Origin: UBA967 sp044375555
GTDB taxonomy: Bacteria > Verrucomicrobiota > Verrucomicrobiia > Chthoniobacterales > Terrimicrobiaceae
DNA length: 9,368 nucleotides
Direction: 5' to 3'
Assembly (NCBI GenBank): GCA_044375555.1
Contig: JBILML010000051.1
Location: 1 to 9,368 of the forward strand
Shown: one piece after another, positions 1 to 5,419 of the stretch
How the letters are laid out: each line of letters begins with the position of its first letter
Numbering within the stretch: the stretch's first letter is position 1
Translations under genes and position numbers: made by a program
Notes under the pieces: generated by a model
What the model was told of the DNA's origin: nothing
The model's database searches: none
What the model saw: the letters and a program-made list of their open reading frames with translations, nothing else

Positions 1-40
1 CCTTGAAGGCGCTATCGTGTCTTCTGCGTTTGGCTTTCAT
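1..40 (-). CDS. IS3-family transposase OrfA, N-terminal 13 codons (runs off the window)
   Basis: On the minus strand an ATG at 40-38 opens a frame reading M-K-A-K-R-R-R-H-D-S-A-F-K before the window edge. The 'KRRRHDSAFK' pattern matches the start of OrfA proteins of IS3 elements, which carry a helix-turn-helix that binds the inverted repeats and form the active transposase by frameshift fusion with OrfB. The only purine-rich Shine-Dalgarno-like stretch (GGAGGAGG) lies about 27 nt upstream, further than usual, so translation may be weak or start elsewhere. It is too short to judge whether the gene is intact. Confidence 0.65.
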   Translation of the reverse strand, partial: MKAKRRRHDSAFK

Positions 41-127
41 TTCAATGGTTGGTTTTAGGTTTTTTGACCTCCTCCAACCACCGCTTTTATCTCTTAACCG
101 CTGGTCCGATTTTCGGGGGCCACCTCA
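1..127 (-). mobile_element. IS3-family insertion sequence, one terminus (partial)
   Basis: The minus strand from 127 begins TGAGGTGGCCCCCGAAAATC, which looks like an IS3-family terminal inverted repeat (TGA/TGT start, then a C-run and an A/T-rich inner part). An untranslated stretch of under 90 bp then leads to a small basic ORF starting MKAKRRRHDSAFK, the typical N-terminus of IS3-family OrfA. The element reads leftwards out of the window, so its other end and target duplication cannot be seen. The family call rests on the combination of end sequence and OrfA start. The subgroup cannot be given. Confidence 0.75.
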
Positions 128-333
128 ATCCGCCCGGGTGAAGAGCAAAATGTAACCGTTGATTTTTAACCGCATAGAAATTTCAGAACCACATGAATAA
201 ATTTCTACAAAATTCCACTCCACACAAGCCCAAACCGGTTCTTGCGGTTACCCCTTTATGAAAACAATTCTGAAAATACAAATATATGTGTTTATGTGGG
301 ACCTTTTTCCTAGGGCGGCACCCTCAAGATTGG
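128..333. other. AT-rich gene-free spacer between the IS end and the intron
   Basis: No credible ORF is present. The stretch is visibly more AT-rich than the genes to the right. It contains a perfect 9-bp inverted repeat, TAGAAATTT (175-183) and AAATTTCTA (199-207), with a 15-nt spacer. The hexamer TAACCG occurs at 153-158 and 167-172 and, inverted, at 245-250; another copy lies inside the IS end at 95-100. The part next to 333 is the presumed 3' exon of the group II intron. No function can be assigned. Confidence 0.5.
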
Positions 334-372
334 ATGGGGCTGAGGGGAGTTTCACCCCGCAGCCCTTCCACA

Positions 373-404
373 CCACCGGACATGCGGTTTTCCGCATCCG
401 GCGG
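373..404 (-). ncRNA. Group II intron domain V (catalytic hairpin)
   Basis: On the minus strand, CCGCCGGAT (404-396) pairs with GTCCGGTGG (381-373). A GCGG/CCGC upper stem carries an AAAA loop, with a two-base bulge (382-383). This is the conserved shape of domain V, which forms the active site. The second to fourth bases of the lower strand read CGC in place of the common AGC triad; CGC is the form known from class IIC introns. An additional A-U pair (405/372) can extend the stem. Confidence 0.85.
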
Positions 405-420
405 TTGAACCCGGCGGAGG

Positions 421-1710
421 TCAGCATTTCTCTGCTCCCTCCGCGAAGGTCCATGGCAAGATGAACCCGTATTGTTGAAGTCGCTTGTTGGATAGGGCCT
501 GATTCATTTGCCGTAGCCGGGCTATCCGCCATGCTCCCAACCCGCTGTAGGCCAGACCGCACGCCCTTGGTCCTACGCCGAGGCGGCGTAGGGCGTTGAG
601 CCGCCCTTTGGGTGTGCTCCAGCGTAGCCAGAAGCACTTTCGCATGTGGCGGCGGATCCATCCGCTCAGGTCTTCCACTCCCCACCGCCTTTCGGCCAGC
701 TTGAAGTAGTTCCACCATCCTTGGATGTAGTCCCGCCATTGGTCGCGCAGTTGCTCGCTGCTCAGGCTTTGGCGGGCTTCCCAGAGTTCGCGCACTTTGG
801 CTTTCATTCGCTGGATGCTTTTCGGCGCGATCGAGATCGTTCCGTCTTCTTCCAGTCGAAGGCCGAGTAGTGCGCTTTCTCCGGTCGGTCCATTGCCGCT
901 CTTCTCGCGGTTCACAGGCACTTTCAAGTGCTTTTCTATCCACTCCGTAATGCTGGCCAACACTCGCTCGGCCGCTCGGGGACTGGTGACGAAGATGGCG
1001 ATGTCGTCGGCGTAGCGCACGAACGACAGCCCTCGGCTCTCCAGCTCCTTGTCCAGCGGGTCGAGATAGATGTTCGCCAGCAGCGGGGACAACGGGCCAC
1101 CTTGCGGCGTTCCTTTGCCCCTTTTGTATCGGCTGCCGTCGGGTCGTTGCACGGGCGCTCTCAAGATCGCTCCGATCAACTTCTTCAGGCTTTTGTCTTC
1201 AACATGCTCGTCGAGCAGGTGCATCAGCTTGTCGTGGTTGACCTCGTCGAAAAACGACTTCAGGTCGATGTCCACCACATACCTTTTCCCCTGCTTGACC
1301 AACTCCTGCGCCGCTCGGACCGCTTCATGCGCGCTCCGGTTCGGGCGGAAGCCGTAGCTGTTTTCGCTGAAAAACGGTTCGCACCGCTCGCTCAGCTTCC
1401 CGTGGATGGCTTGTTGGATCAGGCGGTCTTGGATGTTGGGCACGCCCAGTGTGCGTTCCCCTCCGTTGGCTTTCGGGATCGTCACCGCCCGCACCGGTCC
1501 GGGGCGGTATTCCCCGATTCTCAGTTTGGCTTCGATGTTTTCCCAGTTCTCCCGCATGTGGGCTTGCGAACTGGCGATGTCCCGTCCGTCAGGTCCAGGT
1601 GCGCCCTTGTTGGCTCGCACCGCCTCCCACGCTCTGTTGAGGTTTTCCTTTTCAAGCACCGCTGCCAATGTGGGCTTCGGTGCTTCCATGGTTGCTTCAT
1701 TGGGCCTCAT
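421..1710 (-). CDS. ltrA: Group II intron reverse transcriptase/maturase, class C
   Basis: A 429-aa multifunctional protein that assists intron splicing and copies the intron into DNA at new sites. Reverse transcriptase motifs appear in order: SYGFRPNRSAHEA (118-130), DIDLKSFFDEV (147-157), GTPQGGPLSPLLANIYLD (200-217), and the catalytic YADD (233-236) with R-E-K of the next motif near 268-270. The maturase (domain X) region runs from about 295 to 375 and includes W-R-D-Y-I-Q-G-W-W-N-Y-F. The C-terminal 'AYSGLGAW...ALSN' tail is typical of class C proteins, and no C-terminal HNH endonuclease follows. The length is normal for the class. The ATG at 1710 has a strong AGGAGG (1717-1722) six bases upstream, which fixes the start over the second Met at residue 8. 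No frameshift or lost catalytic residue is seen. The symbol is used generically. Confidence 0.93.
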   Translation of the reverse strand: MRPNEATMEAPKPTLAAVLEKENLNRAWEAVRANKGAPGPDGRDIASSQAHMRENWENIEAKLRIGEYRPGPVRAVTIPKANGGERTLGVPNIQDRLIQQAIHGKLSERCEPFFSENSYGFRPNRSAHEAVRAAQELVKQGKRYVVDIDLKSFFDEVNHDKLMHLLDEHVEDKSLKKLIGAILRAPVQRPDGSRYKRGKGTPQGGPLSPLLANIYLDPLDKELESRGLSFVRYADDIAIFVTSPRAAERVLASITEWIEKHLKVPVNREKSGNGPTGESALLGLRLEEDGTISIAPKSIQRMKAKVRELWEARQSLSSEQLRDQWRDYIQGWWNYFKLAERRWGVEDLSGWIRRHMRKCFWLRWSTPKGRLNALRRLGVGPRACGLAYSGLGAWRIARLRQMNQALSNKRLQQYGFILPWTFAEGAEKC

Positions 1711-1716
1711 CTGACG

Positions 1717-1722
1717 CCTCCT
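1717..1722 (-). promoter_or_regulatory. Ribosome binding site of the intron maturase
   Basis: AGGAGG on the minus strand, six bases before the ATG at 1710. It decides the start codon of the maturase. Confidence 0.75.
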
Positions 1723-2272
1723 TTCGCGGCGGCTTCGACTCGACAGTCGTGGGCTAAGTGCCTTTGAAGGATTCCACCTTCGACTCTCTTTCCACCAGCC
1801 CGAGTGGTTGCCGATGTTGCAACGCCCGGATTGTTTCGACTGCCTTCTTGCCGACTTCCTGCCGGATGGTTGGCCGATGGCCCTCTCTTGGTTCTTTGGC
1901 CCTTCGCTCCTTCCGTGTTTCCACGGCTCTCTTCACTACTACGGCCTCTGCTGACTTCTCCACCGCTTTCGCAGCGGAGATCTCCCCGGGTAAGGTGCGT
2001 GAACATTCTCTTTGGTCCCGTGCCGTCAGGCTCTACTTGATGCGTCTTTCGGTGACTCTTGGATTTCGCGTTTCCTAGCACGCTTATCTCCCGCATCCAG
2101 CCTCTCTGCCTGTTCGTGTTCCTACGGTCGTTCCCTTTGCTACGGCCTTCTTTCGTGCTGAGTCCCTCGCGGAACCCGCCTTGGCTTTCGCTACGGTTGC
2201 TGTCACTGCTTCCGGTCATTTCTTTCTATTTCATTTTTTTTTCTGACTTGTTCATGCCCATGCCGGGCACAC

Positions 2273-2356
2273 TAGCGCAGGCGTCCCGCCTGCGATCGTA
2301 AGTCATTCGTTGTCAGGCGAGAAGCCTGACCTCCATGAGAGCCTTCGAAAATCCAC
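2273..2356. repeat. Palindromic intergenic repeat, copy A (interrupted by the intron)
   Basis: This copy holds two hairpins. The first, CGCAGGCG-TCC-CGCCTGCG (2276-2294), has 8-bp arms. The second, GTCAGGC-GAGAA-GCCTGAC (2312-2330), has 7-bp arms. A shared tail containing CTTCGAA-ATCCAC runs to 2356. The same order and tail are found in copy B at 3341-3424, beginning with the same TAGCGC. The two hairpins are related but face opposite ways (TCC loop versus GGA loop in copy B), an arrangement like REP/BIME elements. The group II intron begins three bases beyond the first hairpin. Confidence 0.8.
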
Positions 2357-2472
2357 AATCTTGAAGACATTGGCATGAATGGCTTGTTATACCAACGGCT
2401 CTTTGCTTTTGGATTCATTATCGGGATCAGTGATTTATTCCTAAACTCTGAATTCCAACGAACAAGCAGGAG

Positions 2473-2491
2473 GGACCTGCTTGTCAGGTCC
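2473..2491. repeat. Hairpin GGACCTG-CTTGT-CAGGTCC, preceded by GGAGGG
   Basis: A perfect 7-bp stem with the five-base loop CTTGT. Together with the hairpin at 2520-2538 it forms an inverted pair sharing the context GGAGGGnnCTGCTTGTCAG. Confidence 0.75.
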
Positions 2492-2519
2492 TGAATCGCT
2501 TCAGAAAACGGACTGATCC

Positions 2520-2538
2520 GGCGCTGACAAGCAGCGCC
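2520..2538. repeat. Hairpin GGCGCTG-ACAAG-CAGCGCC, inverted partner of the 2473 hairpin
   Basis: A perfect 7-bp stem whose loop ACAAG is the exact reverse complement of the CTTGT loop at 2480-2484. Two stem pairs differ from the partner but stay complementary on both sides, meaning the stem has covaried while the loop is conserved. Confidence 0.75.
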
Positions 2539-2640
2539 CTCCTCGGAAAGTCCAAAAGCTTTTTGCCTTTGGTATTACCACAGAAGCGGGGCGCGCCTGA
2601 CGGCATCGTAAAAAACCTTGGTTGAATACTCGGGAAAAAT

Positions 2641-2655
2641 GTGGGATTATCCCAC
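2641..2655. promoter_or_regulatory. Perfect palindrome before the antitoxin gene, probable autoregulatory operator
   Basis: GTGGGAT-T-ATCCCAC is a 15-bp palindrome with 7-bp arms ending two bases before the antitoxin ATG (2658). VapB-type antitoxins normally repress their own operon by binding such sites. A possible promoter, TTGAAT (2622-2627) and GATTAT (2645-2650) with 17-bp spacing, would place the -10 box inside the palindrome. The operator role and the promoter are inferred. Confidence 0.6.
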
Positions 2656-2657
2656 GC

Positions 2658-2888
2658 ATGAAGCTGATTGTTGATCAAAAGCGTCGAGTCGTATTGCCAA
2701 AATCCGTGAAGCCCGGAGATGCCTTGGAAGTCATGTCCACTGGGGATGTGATTGTCTTACATGTATTAAAGCCTGTTCTGAAATGTGTTCCTCCGGTTTC
2801 TCCTACGCCGTTTTCCTGGGACTTGTTGACTGGTGTGGATTTGGATGAGCCGGCGTTTGATTCCCTCTCGAATGAAAGCGTTGCTTGA
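2658..2888 (+). CDS. vapB: AbrB/SpoVT-type antitoxin of a VapBC module
   Basis: A 76-aa protein. The N-terminal half (MKLIVDQKRRVVLPKSVKPGDALEV... up to about residue 38) has the pattern of the swapped-hairpin AbrB/MazE DNA-binding fold: a short strand, 'R-R-V-V-L-P', then 'G-D-A-L-E-V' and a hydrophobic strand. The C-terminal half is rich in proline and acidic residues, as expected for a flexible tail that wraps round and blocks the toxin. ATG at 2658 is chosen because the family fold begins there; an in-frame TTG at 2622 would add a 12-residue extension translated through the palindrome. No Shine-Dalgarno sequence precedes the ATG, so the message may be leaderless. The gene overlaps the toxin gene by 17 bp, the usual sign of a coupled antitoxin-toxin pair. 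The partner assignment depends on the toxin call. Confidence 0.75.
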   Translation: MKLIVDQKRRVVLPKSVKPGDALEVMSTGDVIVLHVLKPVLKCVPPVSPTPFSWDLLTGVDLDEPAFDSLSNESVA

Positions 2889-3270
2889 TACCGGCGTTTG
2901 GTTTCGCCGCTACCACGGTCTTCCGATGAGCCAATCCTTGCGGGATTTTCTGAATAACGAAGTGGAGGAGTTCCACATTTGTCCTTTGAGTGTTTCGGAA
3001 ATTTGTTTCAAGTGGCAAAGGGGGCGATTACAGGGAGTTCCTGACCCTCAAAAGTGGGTGGCACATTCCTTGCAAAACTTTGTGATGGAGATGCCTGATT
3101 CCGCCGTTGCAATGACTGCCGGGCTGTGGGATTGGGCGCATGGCGATTTGGTGGATCGCACGCTGGCAGCGATTGCCAAAGAAAAAGGACTCACGCTCAT
3201 TCATACGGACAAGGTTTTAAAAAGCATGACCGGCTTTCCCCAAAAATGGTTTCGAAATGTTGCGGAATAG
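2872..3270 (+). CDS. vapC: PIN-domain ribonuclease toxin, VapC family
   Basis: A 132-aa predicted Mg-dependent RNase that stops growth by cutting RNA when freed from its antitoxin; VapC enzymes usually cleave tRNA or rRNA. The acidic PIN residues are in place: D6 (ALLDTGVW), E43 (SVSEICFKW), D92 and D95 (HGDLVDRTLAAIA, the counterpart of the common 'HRDPFDR' motif), and D113 (LIHTD). The length is normal for a single PIN domain. ATG at 2872 begins the family's standard M-x-x-L-L-D-T start. The frame is open further upstream to 2833, but that extension is not family-like. The gene starts inside the last six codons of the antitoxin gene in another frame and has no clear ribosome binding site, which suggests translational coupling. 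It appears intact. Confidence 0.88.
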   Translation: MKALLDTGVWFRRYHGLPMSQSLRDFLNNEVEEFHICPLSVSEICFKWQRGRLQGVPDPQKWVAHSLQNFVMEMPDSAVAMTAGLWDWAHGDLVDRTLAAIAKEKGLTLIHTDKVLKSMTGFPQKWFRNVAE

Positions 3271-3340
3271 GGTTGCTCCCCTCGATCAACCACGCCGGGT
3301 GGGGATACAAAAAAGCCGGTTGATTTTGGCTTCTGTAATG

Positions 3341-3424
3341 TAGCGCGGGCGTCTCGCCTGCAGGCGTTTGATTTCCGATGTCAGGCGGGACGCCTGACCT
3401 ACATAAGCGACTTCGAACATCCAC
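3341..3424. repeat. Palindromic intergenic repeat, copy B
   Basis: Begins TAGCGC like copy A. Hairpin one is GCGGGCG-TCT-CGCCTGC (3345-3361, one G-T pair). Hairpin two is GTCAGGCG-GGA-CGCCTGAC (3380-3398, perfect 8-bp arms). The tail CTTCGAACATCCAC (3411-3424) matches copy A. The right arm of hairpin one is also part of the palindrome CGCCTGCAGGCG (3355-3366), giving an alternative fold. It lies between the toxin gene and hemX; no clear rho-independent terminator is seen after the toxin gene, so the repeat may serve as a transcript end. Confidence 0.8.
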
Positions 3425-3509
3425 TCGAAAACATGAGAGTTCATTTTGTCCGGCACGGGCCTTTTTAAATTTTCCCGAAAACTTCGCACCCCGACTTGCG
3501 TATTGATCG

Positions 3510-3523
3510 CCTCCGATTGGAGG
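3510..3523 (+). promoter_or_regulatory. Small hairpin containing the only Shine-Dalgarno-like sequence before hemX
   Basis: CCTCC (3510-3514), GATT loop, GGAGG (3519-3523). GGAGG is the sole good ribosome-binding sequence upstream of the hemX GTG at 3539, but it is 15 bases away and can be paired in this stem. In the hemX frame a TAG at 3527-3529 rules out an earlier start. Whether the hairpin limits translation is speculative. Confidence 0.35.
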
Positions 3524-3538
3524 GACTAGCGTTCGGGG

Positions 3539-4360
3539 GTGGATTGGTTCACTGCGAGAAATGTCTTTTTATTAGCTGTCGTTTGCTACGGCGGCGGGAT
3601 GATTCACTCGTTGTTTCTTTGGCGTCGGGGTTTTTTGCGTGATGCGCGTGTCGGGTATTTTCTGCTGGTGGCTGCGTTCTTGCTGCAGAGTTGGGCGATG
3701 TTTTTGCGGGGCATTTCCATCAACGCGTGCCCGGTGAACAACCTTTTCGAGGCGATGCTTTTTGTCTGCTGGGGGCTGGTTGTGGCCTGCCTGGGACTGG
3801 GCATTTCCAGCCGACTGCGGTTCATTGCGGCGTTTGCCTCGCCGTTGCTTTTTGCGATGGGGGTTTTCGCACTCATGCCTGCGCTGGATACGGCGCCGAC
3901 CGGGGCTCCGCAATTCTCCGGCTGGCTCGTGAGCATCCATGCGGCGATGATTCTTCTGGCTTACGGAGCATTTGGGATGGCGGCGGTATCGGCCATCATG
4001 TTTCTGACGCAGGATCACAATCTAAAGCTCAAGAAACTCTCGGCGGTTCTCTCAGTGATGCCGCCGATCCAGCGCCTTGAACGGGTGGCCTCGGGCCTCG
4101 TGGTGGCGGGGTTTGTGATGCTCTCGCTGGGACTTCTCGCCGGAGCATGGATTCCAAGGCAAGAGGGAATCTCGTATTTTGGGGATGTGAAGGTGAAATG
4201 GTCGGGGCTTCTGTGGTTTGCCTATCTCGCCTTGATTGCTGGGCGCTGGCGCTTTGATCTGGCCGGGCGGCACTTCGCCTATGCCGTGGCCGGGGTGTTC
4301 GCTTTTCTTCTGCTCACCTTCTGGGGAACCAACCTGCTGTCGTCCCTTCACAACCCATGA
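3539..4360 (+). CDS. hemX: HemX/CcsA-like integral membrane protein
   Basis: A 273-aa polytopic inner-membrane protein with about eight hydrophobic segments (roughly 7-28, 36-57, 70-88, 92-112, 128-157, 185-204, 222-236, 247-268). It resembles the CcsA/ResC/HemX family: P65-V-N-N-L-F-E71 corresponds to the conserved P-x-x-N-x-x-E stretch, 'SIHAAMILLAYG' carries H134, and the C-terminal 'WGTNLLSSLH' carries H271; the histidines are candidate heme ligands. The tryptophan-rich WWD motif of true cytochrome c synthases is not evident, which together with the hemA neighbour favours HemX (in Bacillus, linked to control of HemA level) over a cytochrome c maturation role. Start is GTG at 3539; the next Met (21) would remove the first membrane segment. 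The stop overlaps the hemA start by 4 bp (ATGA). Confidence 0.8.
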   Translation: MDWFTARNVFLLAVVCYGGGMIHSLFLWRRGFLRDARVGYFLLVAAFLLQSWAMFLRGISINACPVNNLFEAMLFVCWGLVVACLGLGISSRLRFIAAFASPLLFAMGVFALMPALDTAPTGAPQFSGWLVSIHAAMILLAYGAFGMAAVSAIMFLTQDHNLKLKKLSAVLSVMPPIQRLERVASGLVVAGFVMLSLGLLAGAWIPRQEGISYFGDVKVKWSGLLWFAYLALIAGRWRFDLAGRHFAYAVAGVFAFLLLTFWGTNLLSSLHNP

Positions 4361-5415
4361 TCGTCACGCTGGGGCTGAGCCATCATTCCTCACCGGTCGA
4401 GATGCGCGAGCGTTTCGCATTTGCCGAATCGCGGATTCCCGAGGCGCTTCAAATTCTCCGGCGGAGCGGAAACATCGAGGAAGCCGTGATCCTCTCGACC
4501 TGCAACCGGGTCGAAATCTACGCCGTCGCCGCCAATAGCGATGCAACGAGGGGCTTCTCGACGGTGCGGGAATTTCTCACTGAGTTCCATGGACACAAAG
4601 GTCCGCTTGGCACGGAATTCTACACGCTCACCGAGCCGGACAGCCTTCGCCACCTTTTCCGCGTGGCGGCGGGGCTCGACTCGATGGTGATGGGCGAGAC
4701 GGAAATCCTCGGGCAGTTGAAGCAAGCCTACCAAGTTGCTTTAGAGAACGGTCACACAGGCGGGCGACTCAACCGCGCCTTCCAACGAGCGTTTCAAGCG
4801 GCGAAGCAGATCCGCACCGAAACCAAAATCCAGCGTGGTTGTGTGAGCGTCGCCTCAGCGGCGGTGGGGTTGGCCGAGCACATTTTCAATTCCCTCGCCG
4901 AGCAGGAAGTTCTCGTCATCGGTGCCGGGGATACGAGCGAGAAAACCGCCCGCGCTCTTCTCTCGCGTGGCGCGCGGGGCGTTGTTGTTGCCAACCGCAC
5001 CGGTCAGCGATCCCAAGCTTTGGCCGACACGCTCGGTGGTCGATCGATTCCTTTTGAAAACTGGGAACGCGAGTTGGAGCGACTCGATATCGTGATCAGC
5101 AGCACCTCTTCGCCCGGATATGTCCTCGACCGTGCGCGCTTGGAGCCAATCCTGAAGCGCCGCCACGGCCGCGCGCTCCTGCTGATCGACATCGCCGTGC
5201 CCCGTGACATTGATCCCTCAATCAACCTCCTTGATAGCGTTTATCTCTACAATGTAGATGACCTCCAAGGCATCGCCGACGACTCCCTTCGCCAGCGACA
5301 CGAGGAGTTGGAGCGATGCGAGGCGATCATCGCCGAGCGGCTTCAAGGAATCGTCACGCTGACCTCCGCGCCGAACGCGGGTTCGTTCTTCCAAAACGCG
5401 CCGACGCGCGCGTGA
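4357..5415 (+). CDS. hemA: Glutamyl-tRNA reductase (short form)
   Basis: Reduces glutamyl-tRNA(Glu) to glutamate-1-semialdehyde with NADPH, the committed step of the C5 route to heme. The catalytic domain occupies about residues 1-155, with the nucleophilic Cys49 in STCNRVEIY and the GLDSMVMGETEILGQ signature (106-120). The NADPH-binding Rossmann domain occupies about 165-305 (VLVIGAGDTSEKTA, 185-198; DIAVPRDIDP, 278-287; YNVDDL, 298-303). At 352 aa it is clearly shorter than the usual 400-450: soon after the connecting helix (LRQRHEELERCEAIIAERL, 311-329) the protein ends in an unrelated-looking 23-residue tail, so the C-terminal dimerisation domain is almost wholly missing. Little DNA lies between its stop and hemH, so a frameshift hiding the rest is ruled out. 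ATG overlaps the hemX stop, implying an operon. Confidence 0.95.
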   Translation: MIVTLGLSHHSSPVEMRERFAFAESRIPEALQILRRSGNIEEAVILSTCNRVEIYAVAANSDATRGFSTVREFLTEFHGHKGPLGTEFYTLTEPDSLRHLFRVAAGLDSMVMGETEILGQLKQAYQVALENGHTGGRLNRAFQRAFQAAKQIRTETKIQRGCVSVASAAVGLAEHIFNSLAEQEVLVIGAGDTSEKTARALLSRGARGVVVANRTGQRSQALADTLGGRSIPFENWERELERLDIVISSTSSPGYVLDRARLEPILKRRHGRALLLIDIAVPRDIDPSINLLDSVYLYNVDDLQGIADDSLRQRHEELERCEAIIAERLQGIVTLTSAPNAGSFFQNAPTRA

Positions 5416-5419
5416 GGCG

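Larger units (their letters stand above)
334..2272 (-). mobile_element. Group II intron, class C (IIC), complete
   Basis: A self-splicing retroelement of about 1.94 kb on the minus strand. The 5' end (2272 downwards) reads GTGTGCCCGGCATGGGC, matching the GUGYG consensus and the typical start of bacterial group II introns. About 560 nt of structured, ORF-free RNA precede the maturase gene. Downstream of the maturase stop come domain V (373-404), then a domain VI hairpin whose basal arms GGGCTG and CAGCCC enclose a GGGG/CCCC stem, and a 3' end CCCCAT (AY consensus, last base about 334). The maturase has no HNH endonuclease domain, and the 5' exon ends in a hairpin followed by a few bases; both are class C traits. 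All expected parts are present, so it may be active. The 5' boundary is well supported; the 3' boundary is uncertain by a few bases (CCAAT lies just beyond). Confidence 0.88.
2386..2579. repeat. Imperfect palindromic (MITE-like) intergenic element with two hairpins
   Basis: The outer arms are inverted copies. GTTATACCAACGGC (2386-2399) and the following bases up to GCTTTTGGA match the reverse complement of 2548-2578 at about 22 of 31 positions by eye. Further in, GGATCAGT (2424-2431) is mirrored by ACTGATCC (2512-2519). Two strong hairpins lie inside, at 2473-2491 and 2520-2538. There is no ORF. It could be a small non-autonomous mobile element or a decayed repeat pair. A target duplication is not evident. 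Confidence 0.45.

Noticed and set aside
248..943. 231-aa minus-strand ORF overlapping the maturase 3' end and domain V
   Set aside because: It is in another frame of the maturase gene and runs through domains V and VI and beyond the intron end; the composition is that of a shadow frame.
421..1710. Reverse transcriptase belonging to a retron or diversity-generating retroelement
   Set aside because: The protein has a maturase domain and class C tail and is bounded by a group II intron 5' end, domain V and domain VI; no template/variable repeat pair or msr/msd is seen.
928..1767. 279-aa plus-strand ORF opposite the maturase
   Set aside because: Antisense to a gene with complete reverse transcriptase motifs; no motif of its own.
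1707..2219. 170-aa minus-strand ORF upstream of the maturase
   Set aside because: It lies in the 5' structured RNA of the intron, has a low-complexity Arg/Gly/Ser-rich composition and no family resemblance; it reads through ribozyme domains I-III.
2273..2579. CRISPR array or integron attC sites formed by the hairpins
   Set aside because: The hairpins are few, of two different families, unevenly spaced and in opposite orientations; there are no regular spacers, cas genes or integrase.
2622..2657. Upstream TTG start for the antitoxin (88-aa version)
   Set aside because: The added 12 residues come from the palindrome and promoter-like region and are not part of the AbrB-type fold, which begins at the ATG at 2658.
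3271..3338. Rho-independent terminator after vapC
   Set aside because: CCAC/GTGG and AAGCC/GGCTT inverted arms exist but are short and lack a following T-tract.
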